Shown in pieces: positions 1-8,385 of a DNA stretch of 64,000 bases. Positions within the stretch are counted from its first letter, which is position 1, and each line of letters starts with the position of its first letter. The stretch is from Flavobacterium sp. 140616W15 (GTDB lineage Bacteria > Bacteroidota > Bacteroidia > Flavobacteriales > Flavobacteriaceae): the NCBI RefSeq assembly GCF_003668995.1, contig NZ_CP033068.1, positions 620,001-684,000 on the forward strand, read 5' to 3'. The notes below the pieces were generated by a model, which worked only from the letters and a program-made list of their open reading frames with translations, had not been told where the DNA came from and did not search any database. The position numbers were made by a program, and so were the translations under genes.

Positions 1-641
1 ACATTGTTTTTTTGTTCTGCTTTTGATATTATAAAATAAGGATTATCATCGAACTTACTATTTTTTAGTTGTTTTTCATCTAGCCCAACTGCATCTGTAA
101 TAATGATGATATCCTTTTTAAAGGCCGATTTACGGGCCTTAACTTTTGCCATTATGTTATCTAGTTCAAAAGGAGTGGCACTGTATTTTAGGCTCTGTAA
201 TGAGTTACGAACCGATTTTATATCGGTGTTCCAATAGTTTTCAGTGTTGGTAAGTAAAGAAAATGAAGCGTTCTCTGGAGTGTTTTCTAGTAATTCCTGA
301 ACAGCACGTTTTAGTAATTCACCTTTTTTTCCTTTTGCCTGCATACTAAATGAATTATCCAGAATAATATACATTTCGTTATTGGCATTTTTGCTGTCTT
401 TGGCAGTAAAAAATGGTTGAGCAAAAGCAAGAATCAGACAGGTAAGTAATAATAAGCGAGTAGCTAATAATAGCCATTTTTTTATTTTTGAACTTTTTCG
501 AGTTTGAATAGAGAGTTTTGCTAAAAGTCGAACATTAGTGAAATATGACTTTTTGAAACGTCGTAATTGAAATAAATGAACCAAAATTGGAACAATCAAT
601 AAGAACAGAAAGTATAAAATTTCGGGATGTTTAAAATGCAT
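1..641 (-). CDS. BatA-type membrane protein with von Willebrand domain (partial, runs off left edge)
   Basis: The open frame begins at an ATG at 641 and is still open at base 1, so about 213 N-terminal residues are present and the C-terminus lies outside the window. The start MHFKHPEILYFLFLLIVPIL gives a first membrane helix. A second one lies near residues 56-75 (KKWLLLATRLLLLTCLILAF). This two-helix layout is that of the BatA N-terminal domain. After it, a von Willebrand type A fold begins with a DNSFSM segment, which fits the metal-binding DxSxS motif. Proteins of this kind sit in the inner membrane of Bacteroidetes; their exact role is not settled (the aerotolerance label comes from Bacteroides). 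Transcribed away from the lactonase-family gene that follows. Confidence 0.8.
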   Translation of the reverse strand, partial: MHFKHPEILYFLFLLIVPILVHLFQLRRFKKSYFTNVRLLAKLSIQTRKSSKIKKWLLLATRLLLLTCLILAFAQPFFTAKDSKNANNEMYIILDNSFSMQAKGKKGELLKRAVQELLENTPENASFSLLTNTENYWNTDIKSVRNSLQSLKYSATPFELDNIMAKVKARKSAFKKDIIIITDAVGLDEKQLKNSKFDDNPYFIISKAEQKNN

Positions 642-824
642 TCTAAAGTTTAGTTTACTTCACTGATTTTATTTTCAATGAAGCTCATTGAATTTTTCGT
701 TTGTCAAAAATACAAATTTACAGGCAGTTTTAACTGAAGTTGTTATATTTTTTCGAACTGCTAAATAATTCCTAACGATTATAAGGATATTATGTATTTT
801 AGCATTTCAATAAAATTTTTACAA

Positions 825-1934
825 ATGAAAAAATCGTATGCCGTTTTGCTTTTAATTTTATTCTTTACAGGAATTCAGGCGCAAAACAAAGTTAATCTGT
901 TGGTAGGAACGTATACTAATAGTTGTGATAGCAAAGGAATTTATGTGTATGAATTCGATACCAATTCGGGCGAGTCCAAATTAAAAAATACTTCAGAAAG
1001 TACAGTAAGTCCAAGTTATTTATCTGTTTCTGCCGATAATAAATTTATTTATGCAGTTAATGAAAATGGTGCAGAAAGTACTGTAAGTGCATTTGGGTAT
1101 GAGCCAAAATCTGGTAAAGTTGCTTTTTTGAATAAACAAAAAGCGATGGGAGCAGATCCATGTTATTTAATTAATGATGGTGAAAATGTAATTACTGCCA
1201 ATTATTCAGGAGGAAATATTTCGGTATTCAAAAAGACTACTGAAGGCCTTTCGGAAGCAAAACAAGTGATTCAGCATACAGGAAAGGGAGTTAATACACA
1301 AAGACAAGAAGGAGCTCACGTGCATATGGTTTATTTTTCACCAGATAAAAAATATGTTTTGTCAAATGATTTAGGTCTTGATAAAGTTTTTATATACAAA
1401 TACAATCCAAAATCTAAAGATGAAGTTTTGATATTAAAAGGAAGTGTAGATGTAAAGGCAGGAAGTGGTCCAAGACATTTAACATTCAGTAAAGACGGAA
1501 AGTTTGTGTATTTAATCCAGGAATTAGATGCTACTCTAACTACTTTTAGCTATGACAAAAACGGAAATTTAAAATTAATTGCAGAGACAAGTATTCTTCC
1601 TAAAGATTTTAAAGGAGGAACAGGAGCAGCAGCTATAAAAATATCACCAGATGGCCAGTTTTTATATGTATCAGATCGTGTCGATGCTAATAATATCTCA
1701 GTTTTTAAAATTCTTAAAAGCGGTGGTTTAGAATTGCAAGAGCAAGTAAGTACGTTAGGAAAAGGACCAAGAGATTTTTCTATCGATCCTACAGGGAATT
1801 TCCTTTTAGTAGGGCATCAATACACAAATAATATTGTGGTTTTTAAAAGAGATAAAGTTACAGGTAAACTTACTGATACCGGAAAGAGAATTGAGTTGTG
1901 CGCGCCAGTATGTTTGGTGTTTACGAAAAATTAA
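825..1934 (+). CDS. Exported lactonase-family beta-propeller protein
   Basis: The 369-residue protein starts with a clear signal peptide (MKKSYAVLLLILFFTGIQAQ). It continues with the LLVGTYT opening and repeated propeller blades (SPSYLSVS, GAHVHMVYFSPD, GPRHLTFSKDG, GPRDFSIDP) typical of the 6-phosphogluconolactonase/carboxymuconate cyclase-like seven-bladed family. An in-frame ATG at 792 exists, but the ATG at 825 puts the signal peptide at the N-terminus. A TATTTTAG sequence at 796-803, resembling a -7 element, would then lie upstream of the start. Cytosolic relatives hydrolyse 6-phosphogluconolactone. Export here makes another lactone or sugar derivative possible, so the substrate is open. 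Confidence 0.85.
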   Translation: MKKSYAVLLLILFFTGIQAQNKVNLLVGTYTNSCDSKGIYVYEFDTNSGESKLKNTSESTVSPSYLSVSADNKFIYAVNENGAESTVSAFGYEPKSGKVAFLNKQKAMGADPCYLINDGENVITANYSGGNISVFKKTTEGLSEAKQVIQHTGKGVNTQRQEGAHVHMVYFSPDKKYVLSNDLGLDKVFIYKYNPKSKDEVLILKGSVDVKAGSGPRHLTFSKDGKFVYLIQELDATLTTFSYDKNGNLKLIAETSILPKDFKGGTGAAAIKISPDGQFLYVSDRVDANNISVFKILKSGGLELQEQVSTLGKGPRDFSIDPTGNFLLVGHQYTNNIVVFKRDKVTGKLTDTGKRIELCAPVCLVFTKN

Positions 1935-1937
1935 TTT

Positions 1938-2110
1938 AAAGGTTCAAAGGCTCAGAGTCACAAAGGTTTCTCTGTCTTGTACGTAAAATATAAAAGGCTC
2001 AAAGATGTAAAGTTTCAAGTTATTAACTTAATTCTACATCTTTGAGCCTTTTTGTTTTTTTTACTTAGAATCTCAGCAGCTTAGTAGCTAACCTTTGAGA
2101 CTTTGTAATT
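1938..2110. repeat. Intergenic tract of CAAAGGCTCAGAG-type words
   Basis: The gap holds a run of related words (AAAGGTTCAAAGGCTCAGAG, CACAAAGG, then TTAGAATCTCAGCAGCTTAG and CTTTGAGACTTTG). Similar tracts occur at 13110-13275, 38615-38665, 41690-41810 and 46160-46220 in this window. They look like copies of a dispersed non-coding repeat rather than coding sequence. Confidence 0.55.
1992..2052. terminator. Long hairpin between convergent genes, built from a dispersed repeat word
   Basis: An 18-base arm (AAAAGGCTCAAAGATGTA, 1992-2009) is perfectly complementary to 2035-2052 across a 25-base loop, and T-rich sequence follows on the plus side. It lies between the lactonase-family gene and the convergent helicase gene, so it probably stops transcription from the left and perhaps from both sides. 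The arms use the same CAAAG/CTCAAAG vocabulary as the surrounding repeat. Confidence 0.7.
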
Positions 2111-2126
2111 CTGAACCTAAAAAGAC

Positions 2127-3479
2127 TTATTTATTCTTATCTTTTCTTTTCTTATCTCTTGTTTTTAGCATGTTTCTGTTAACAGATCCGTGCGTTTTCT
2201 TTTTAGTTTTAGAAGGACCTCCCAAATTGACTTTTTTATTCTTTTTGGCTTTATCATGAAAAGCTCCATCTCCATCTAGCTTTTGTTTTTTCATCAAAAA
2301 CTTAATAGGCTGTCTGTCTTTCTCAGGTTCAATTAATTTTATCGAAACTTCTACTTCTTCAGGGAAATCAGCAATGTCAAGTTCTCTATTCATTAAGACT
2401 TCCACTTCTACTTTAAATTCTTCTTCACGAGGAGTAATAAAGCTTATTGCGGTACCAGTTGCATCGGCACGACCGGTTCTACCAATTCTGTGCATGTATA
2501 ATTCTGGAAACTCAGGAAGTTCAAAGTTGATAACGTGAGTAATATTGGAAATATCCAAACCTCTCGCCATAATATCGGTAGTTATAAGTCCACGTAGCGT
2601 TCCTTCTTGGAAAGCTGCCATTGTACTCAAACGGTAATTTTGTGATTTATTAGAGTGAATTACACCAAATTGTCCTTCAAAATCTTCTTCAATACGATCG
2701 TGAAGCATATCTGAAATCTTTTTGTTATTTACAAAAACCAAAACGCGACTCATGTCTTCGTTGTTTTGTAATAAGTGTTTCAGTAAGTTTACTTTGGTAT
2801 TAAAATTAGGAACATTATAGGTAATTTGCTCGATGTTTTCTAATGGTGTTCCAGATGCTGCAAGGGTAACTTCTTCTGGGAAATCAAAAAAGTCATTCAA
2901 AACGGCATCAACCTCATCGGTCATTGTTGCAGAGAATAAAATATTTTGACGTTTGGTTTTCATCATCGCCAAAAGCGCTGTTAATTGCGTACGAAAGCCT
3001 AAATTAAGCATTTCGTCAAACTCATCAATAACTAGTTTTTGAGTTTCATCAAAACGAACTACTGCATCTAATGCTAAATCCATTGTTCTTCCTGGTGTTC
3101 CCACCAAGATATCGATTCCTTCGTAAACGGCTTTCTTTTGTGTATTAATATTGACACCACCAAAAATACCCAATGTTTTAACCGACATGTATTTGGTTAA
3201 TTTCTCTACTTCTTCAACAACCTGAACAACTAATTCACGTGTTGGAACAAGGATTACAATTTTTGGAGTATTGGTTGGAGTAAATTTATATAGTTTTAAT
3301 AAAGGTAATAAATAGGCAAATGTTTTACCTGTACCGGTTTGTGCAATTCCCATCATATCACGACCGGACATAATTACAGAAAAAGATTTTTCTTGAATAG
3401 GAGTAGGTGTAACAAAGCCTAATTCATCAATTGCTTTTTGTACGGATTTAGGAAGATTAAATGTCTCGAAAGTGCTCAT
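2127..3479 (-). CDS. DEAD-box RNA helicase (with DEFD in motif II)
   Basis: All core helicase motifs are present in order: Q-motif region GFVTPTPIQ, motif I AQTGTGKT (about residues 46-53), Ia PTREL, Ib TPGR, motif II DEFD (152-155), III SAT, V TTDIMARGLDI and VI HRIGRTGR. A basic lysine-rich tail (from about residue 390) suits RNA binding. Enzymes of this family unwind short RNA duplexes in ribosome assembly or RNA decay using ATP. Motif II reads DEFD rather than DEAD. The start at 3479 (MSTFETF) is preferred to the in-frame ATG at 3485, because a TACCTTTG -7-like element at 3497-3504 on this strand leaves almost no leader for the upstream start. Confidence 0.9.
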   Translation of the reverse strand: MSTFETFNLPKSVQKAIDELGFVTPTPIQEKSFSVIMSGRDMMGIAQTGTGKTFAYLLPLLKLYKFTPTNTPKIVILVPTRELVVQVVEEVEKLTKYMSVKTLGIFGGVNINTQKKAVYEGIDILVGTPGRTMDLALDAVVRFDETQKLVIDEFDEMLNLGFRTQLTALLAMMKTKRQNILFSATMTDEVDAVLNDFFDFPEEVTLAASGTPLENIEQITYNVPNFNTKVNLLKHLLQNNEDMSRVLVFVNNKKISDMLHDRIEEDFEGQFGVIHSNKSQNYRLSTMAAFQEGTLRGLITTDIMARGLDISNITHVINFELPEFPELYMHRIGRTGRADATGTAISFITPREEEFKVEVEVLMNRELDIADFPEEVEVSIKLIEPEKDRQPIKFLMKKQKLDGDGAFHDKAKKNKKVNLGGPSKTKKKTHGSVNRNMLKTRDKKRKDKNK

Positions 3480-3485
3480 TTGCAT

Positions 3486-3923
3486 TAAATTTTGTGCAAA
3501 GGTACGTTAAAATAGCGGTTAGTTTACTAAATTCTTGGAATCATCTGATAATTTAAATGTATAACAAGTTAATATTCAGTGTTTAATATGTTGCTAAATA
3601 CTTAGTTCTAACAATTCTAAATCGTATTTTGTTAGGATTAAAGCATTCATTTTGCGAAGATTTAAATTGAATTCTTATTAGTAGTGCCAAAATAAAAAGC
3701 TTGTGATTAATAGAAAGATATCTATTTTAAAGTATTGCTTTTTCATATTTATTCAGCCTTAATTTTTAGTAATATTGATACTAATATAAGTACGAAATGT
3801 ATTAAAAAAATAAAAAGCACCTTTTGATGATTTATATTTTTTTTGAATATTTTTGGAAGAATGAAATCAGAAGGAATTTTAGGAATTTATCTATAATATC
3901 TTAAAAAAAAACAAAAGAAGATT
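3486..3923. other. 438-base intergenic region without a recognisable gene
   Basis: The region is strongly AT-rich, lies between two divergent genes, and must hold both promoters. Apart from the TACCTTTG element at 3497-3504 for the helicase, I see no reading frame with coding character, no RNA gene and no clear repeat. Confidence 0.5.
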
Positions 3924-5114
3924 ATGAGAAACTTATTGATATTGTTCTTATTTCTTTCAAATATTTGTTTTGCGCAAAAACTGAGTAATTATTTAGGGTT
4001 TGATTTAATAACTCATAATTCTTCTATAGTTAGTTTACAGGGGACTTGGGGAATAAGCCAATTGATAGTTAATCCTGATATAACAGAATATTCATTATCT
4101 CAGCAAACACTTGATAGATCTGATAATTATAGAAACTATATAACGTTAAATGCCAATCAAACCTTTGTGTGTGGTTATAGTGCTAAGTGCGGAAGTGGTT
4201 GTTTTACTAGAATTTTAGGTAAATATAAAATCATAGATGAAAACTACATTTGCTTTTATATTGATAAGATTACTGGTTACGGTGACTGCTTTGGAGACTC
4301 TGAGCCAAACAAAGATTTTGGTTTATATTACTATCATAAATTTGATGACGGTTTTCTTCTTTTAAAGAGCACAGGAAGTATTGAAAACGATAAACAAAAT
4401 ATAGAATATCGTAATTTAATTGTTGCTAATTATTCAGAAATTAGAAATTTTGACAATACTAGTCTCACTCATTTGATGAATAGATGCAAACAAACTGACT
4501 TAAAAGAAGATTCAGATATCATTGCTTTTTGTATGGCTGAAAACCAAATCAAAGATTATGAGCTATTATATTTGATGAAATCAGATCAATATAAGTCATC
4601 GTTTAAGGCTTTGTTAAAAGTCAACGGTGAATTTCGTTATGTAATATATGACGAAGGATCTAAGCAAGTTATTTTATATGATGATAGTCAAATTAAGAAT
4701 ATTGATAGGTTGATTAAAGAAATCAATGATATTAAAACATTAAAAAAGAAATGTTTTAAAGAACCATATGACCCAAAAACAATAACATCTGATAAAAATA
4801 CAATAACGATATATAAAAAGAAAAAAGAAATTTATAAAATTGTATATGTACAGTATAATCAAAATAGTGAAATTCCTTATACTAAAATTATTTACTTTCA
4901 AAATTCAAAACCAATATGTATTGAAAGTCTGAGAAATACAAATGACAAAGAAAATAAACAAATTCCTCAAATGGTAATTTATGTTTTGGATTGGGAAGAG
5001 AATAAGGTAGTGAACAAAATAGAAACTGAAACAAGATATATATCGACATCTATTTATAGAGAAAAAATAGTAATTAACCGTATAATGGAAGTAATTAATA
5101 AACAGGGCTTATAA
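3924..5114 (+). CDS. Exported protein of unknown function
   Basis: I do not recognise this 396-residue protein. It begins with a signal peptide ending in CFAQ (residues 1-18). Residues 35-150 look like a small beta-barrel-type domain: an LQGTWGISQLIVNP opening, then alternating beta segments and four clustered cysteines (VCGYSAKCGSGCF, then GYGDCFGD). The first part is reminiscent of lipocalin-like domains that start with a GTW motif, but that is only a resemblance. The stop codon at 5112-5114 directly abuts the ATG of the next gene (TAAATG), so the two are very likely co-transcribed. Base composition is even more AT-rich than that of the housekeeping neighbours. Confidence 0.6.
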   Translation: MRNLLILFLFLSNICFAQKLSNYLGFDLITHNSSIVSLQGTWGISQLIVNPDITEYSLSQQTLDRSDNYRNYITLNANQTFVCGYSAKCGSGCFTRILGKYKIIDENYICFYIDKITGYGDCFGDSEPNKDFGLYYYHKFDDGFLLLKSTGSIENDKQNIEYRNLIVANYSEIRNFDNTSLTHLMNRCKQTDLKEDSDIIAFCMAENQIKDYELLYLMKSDQYKSSFKALLKVNGEFRYVIYDEGSKQVILYDDSQIKNIDRLIKEINDIKTLKKKCFKEPYDPKTITSDKNTITIYKKKKEIYKIVYVQYNQNSEIPYTKIIYFQNSKPICIESLRNTNDKENKQIPQMVIYVLDWEENKVVNKIETETRYISTSIYREKIVINRIMEVINKQGL

Positions 5115-6558
5115 ATGAAACAAATCTTCTATCTATTATTTTTTTAGTTTCATTTTTTTGTTTTGGACAGAAAAATTATAAAGTTACCAAAGGTGAACTA
5201 CAATTAATTAGTAGAAATGCAGGCATCATAATAAAAAAAAGTAATAAATATTATGAGTTTAAGATTAATTATGATTTTGATAATAAAAATTTCAAACTGG
5301 AAATTGAAGCTAAATTGAATGAAATTTCAGAATCTGATTTTCAGGATATTAAAAATAAAAAAGATCTTGTTTTCAATAACGAAATAGATTCTTATAAATT
5401 AAAAAAATACGATAAATACAAATATATTTCAACTCACAATCAAGACGGCTCTAGTGAATTTTATAAATTCAACAAAGATCTTTATTTTCTTAATGGAGAG
5501 TTTTACCCATATTTAATTTTAGATTTTGGCAAAAATAAAAAAATAATATTATTAGAATCAAGAGGAGATTATATAATACCAACAGAATCAGGATTTAAAT
5601 TTTTATTAAATCATTATAGAGATGAATTCAATATGTATCAAGTAGTTCAATTAAAAACTCAAAAAGCGATTGATATCTATACTGGATATTTTTCTAATTT
5701 GAGTAAATATTATAAAGTTGATACTCTAAAAAACAAAAAAGTATTTTTAAAAATTTATATAATAAAAACATCTTAAAGACTTCTTTTGACTCGATTAATT
5801 TTAATCACCATTTTATAGTTGGCTATAGTGGGGAGAAAATCAAAATTTATAATTATAAATTTGACAGACTTACTCTTTCCAATGTCCAATCGATTAAATT
5901 AGAAAAAAAATTCCCTAATGCACAGATTATACAGCATAATACTTTAAAAAAAATTAACTTATTAGGGGAAGAATATAAACGAGGTGATGGACCTTTTAGC
6001 GTTAATCTATCATTTCAATTTCCGGATAACAAAGTTGAATTTAAAATATTTAAAGAAAATCAAAAATTTTACATTTCAGGAGATTTTAACGAGCTAAAAA
6101 CTCATGAATATAAACCTGTTAGTTTTGGAGGTTATTATAAATCAGAACTTTATCATACTTCTGAAATTGAAGATATTGAGTATCATGCTGAAGGTGATAT
6201 TTATATAACACTAAAAACAGAAAGTGGATACTTGAAAAAAAGACCATTTTTGATATGGTTAAAGTTAAAAAATGGAAAATATAGTTTAAATATTCTTGAT
6301 TACTTGTTAAATGAAAATCCTAGTGAAGAAGTTAAAAAGATTAATGATGAATTGCCTAAAAACTTAGATTCGATTGCAAGAATTAATCAAGATATATATA
6401 TAATCGAAAAAAATGGTTTTTATACCTACTTCCCAATTGTAAGAGAGATTAAGTATAAAAAAATAGAAAAATTTCAAGATAATTATGCCCGTTTTGAATT
6501 GCCAAATGGGCAAAAGGGATGGTTGGATTTAGATGGAAAAGAATATTTGGATAAATAG
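5115..6558 (+). pseudogene. Exported protein of unknown function, split by two single-base frameshifts
   Basis: ATG at 5115 begins a signal peptide (MKQIFYLLFF) that stops after ten codons at a T7 run (5139-5145). Adding one T continues the frame as LVSFFCFGQKNYKVTKGE and reads on to 5776. There, adding one A in or near the A5 run 5749-5753 continues it as NLYNKNILKTSFDS and stays open to the stop at 6556-6558. The repaired protein would be about 480 residues: one signal peptide, no internal stop. The pieces at 5315-5776 and 6232-6558 are therefore fragments of one gene, not two small genes. I recognise no family. Its C-terminus (GQKGWLDLDGKEYLDK) resembles the end of a WG-type or SH3-like repeat, but weakly. 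Either a decayed gene or two homopolymer undercalls in the assembly. Confidence 0.7.
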
Positions 6559-6641
6559 AAAAACGGATATAACATACTGGAAAAGATTGGGAATTTAGTT
6601 GGACTTATAATTAATCTATAGTAGTATAACTATTGACTAAA

Positions 6642-7088
6642 ATGGATTGGATAAAAAAAAACATGAAAAAATACATTTTTAAATTTTGGTTACTAAACTT
6701 TTTATTGACTGCTATATTATTCTTAATTTATTATGTATTGGCTTTTACACAATTAAAATCAAACAATGGGAATTTGTTTGAAATCATTTTAGATTTCTTA
6801 TTTACACTCTTTAATTTATATTACATATTAGCATATTCTATTGTAATGATTGTTTTTTCAACAGCCTTCTTTCTGAATTTACAAAAGACCATTCGTGCTA
6901 ATAATTTCTTATCAGCATTAACTTTTATAGCGATACCCTTAGTTGCTGTGATTTATATTCTAATTGATTTATATCCTTATAATTCTTTTGTTGTGGTCTG
7001 GTGGATTGGTTTTCCTTTGGCTTACTTACTATTTATAATATTTCAATTTTATATATTTAGAAAAAAAATCAATAAACATGAACTGTAG
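6642..7088 (+). CDS. Small integral membrane protein of unknown function
   Basis: The 148-residue product has four hydrophobic segments (about residues 15-37, 47-72, 85-105 and 110-135) and a basic C-terminal end (RKKINKHEL). An upstream in-frame TTG at 6633 could add three residues; the ATG at 6642 (MDWIKKNMKKY) is preferred. No motif suggests a function. It stands 83 bases after the broken gene and 23 bases before the regulator gene, all on the same strand. Confidence 0.55.
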   Translation: MDWIKKNMKKYIFKFWLLNFLLTAILFLIYYVLAFTQLKSNNGNLFEIILDFLFTLFNLYYILAYSIVMIVFSTAFFLNLQKTIRANNFLSALTFIAIPLVAVIYILIDLYPYNSFVVVWWIGFPLAYLLFIIFQFYIFRKKINKHEL

Positions 7089-7111
7089 TAATAACAAAAG
7101 AAAATAACTAA

Positions 7112-8251
7112 ATGGAAAAGATTAATTTATTAATAATTGTGATTGTAATCTCTCTGTTCATTTCATTATTTCTTGCATTTTTTCTGGTAATAGTTAAAAC
7201 AAAGAATAAGATAAGTAATTATCTTTTTGCTACTTTTTTATTATTAACAGCAATAGATACCAGTCAAACTTTATTTAACTTAATAGTTGATAAACCTTCA
7301 AATTTCGGAATGTTAAGAGGTTTATTTGCTTTCTTGCAAATTCCTGTTTTTTACCTATATGTATTGTCTGTTTGTTACTCGGATTTTAAGCTCAAACCTA
7401 AACACTTATTACATCTGCTTCCATTTGTAATAGCGAATGTAATTTTGATACCTCGTTTTTATGCAGTAGATGTTACTTCTAAAATTAATTTTATTAAAAA
7501 TTATCAAAATGTGGTTGAAATACAGTTCAATCATATTCTTATACATGTTCAGTTAGTTGTATATATCATTGCTGTTTTTATGGTATTAAGAAAAGCAAAA
7601 AAACTATACCTCGAAAATTGTGCAGGTACAAGTATTAGTTCTTATAATTGGTTGTTTCAGTTTACGGTTGTACTAACTATTTTGTATTCGGTTGCTCTTT
7701 TAAAAAATATCTTCAAGTTTTCGGATTATCCCTATATCTCTGAATGGATAAAAATTGGGCTCCTCGTATTTCAGTTATTTATTATTTGTTGGTATTTATT
7801 TAAAGCATTAAATAATCCTGGTTTATTTAGAAATATTGATTCAAGATTAAAACTGGTTTCTGAAATTGTTTTAGAAGAAAAAAAGAAGGAGCAACTAGTT
7901 GTAAGTGAAAAAGAATATAATGAAGATTTATTAAAATTACAGCAGTATATGGCTGAAAAAAAGCCATTTCTAGATCCTTCCTTAACAATTCAGGATGTAT
8001 CTAAAGGTATTGCAATTCCTGTTAGGGATCTTTCGCTTTTAATTAATCATAAGTTAGAGCAGCATTTTTACGATTTCATTAATACCTATCGTATAGAAAG
8101 TGCCATGGATATTTTAAAAGATGTTACAAAAAGTAAGGTAACAGTTCTTGAAATTCTTTATGATGTAGGTTTTAATTCAAAATCTTCTTTTAATACTGCT
8201 TTTAAAAAACATACAGGGTTTACTCCTACTGAGTATCGTAAAGCTTTGTAA
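7112..8251 (+). CDS. Membrane-bound AraC-family transcription regulator
   Basis: The N-terminal two thirds of this 379-residue protein hold about seven hydrophobic helices (the first at residues 5-28, then on to about 240). The C-terminal 100 residues form an AraC-type double helix-turn-helix. This part runs from DPSLTIQDVSKGIAIPVRDL to the signature ILEILYDVGFNSKSSFNTAF and GFTPTEYRKAL. Regulators of this plan are common in Flavobacteriia and probably sense a signal at the membrane while binding DNA from it. The next gene downstream on the same strand is a serine hydrolase. The inverted repeat between them (8295-8320) is a plausible binding site, so the hydrolase is the likely target. The ligand cannot be read from the sequence. 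Confidence 0.85.
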   Translation: MEKINLLIIVIVISLFISLFLAFFLVIVKTKNKISNYLFATFLLLTAIDTSQTLFNLIVDKPSNFGMLRGLFAFLQIPVFYLYVLSVCYSDFKLKPKHLLHLLPFVIANVILIPRFYAVDVTSKINFIKNYQNVVEIQFNHILIHVQLVVYIIAVFMVLRKAKKLYLENCAGTSISSYNWLFQFTVVLTILYSVALLKNIFKFSDYPYISEWIKIGLLVFQLFIICWYLFKALNNPGLFRNIDSRLKLVSEIVLEEKKKEQLVVSEKEYNEDLLKLQQYMAEKKPFLDPSLTIQDVSKGIAIPVRDLSLLINHKLEQHFYDFINTYRIESAMDILKDVTKSKVTVLEILYDVGFNSKSSFNTAFKKHTGFTPTEYRKAL

Positions 8252-8294
8252 TTTAGCGTTTTGTAATTACTCGTACTAGTTTTTTTAAACAAAT

Positions 8295-8320
8295 GCGTTC
8301 GAATATTTTTATTCGGTCGC
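8295..8320. promoter_or_regulatory. Inverted repeat upstream of the hydrolase gene, candidate AraC-type operator
   Basis: CGAATA-TTTT-TATTCG (8300-8315) is a perfect 6-base inverted repeat that extends outward imperfectly (GCG at 8295-8297 against CGC at 8318-8320; 9 of 11 arm bases pair). It is immediately followed by TAGGTTTG (8322-8329), a fit to the TANNTTTG -7 element. An operator at this point would overlap the -33 region. Binding by the adjacent regulator is inference. Confidence 0.45.
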
Positions 8321-8385
8321 GTAGGTTTGTCTTCTCCTGCATCTTTGTATCGAAATAAATTCTTAACCTTAAAAATTACGATACA

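Noticed and set aside
6232..6558. An apparent separate gene starting at TTG 6232
   Set aside because: The same frame is open for more than 450 bases upstream with no stop, and joins the preceding fragment by one base; it is the C-terminus of the split gene.
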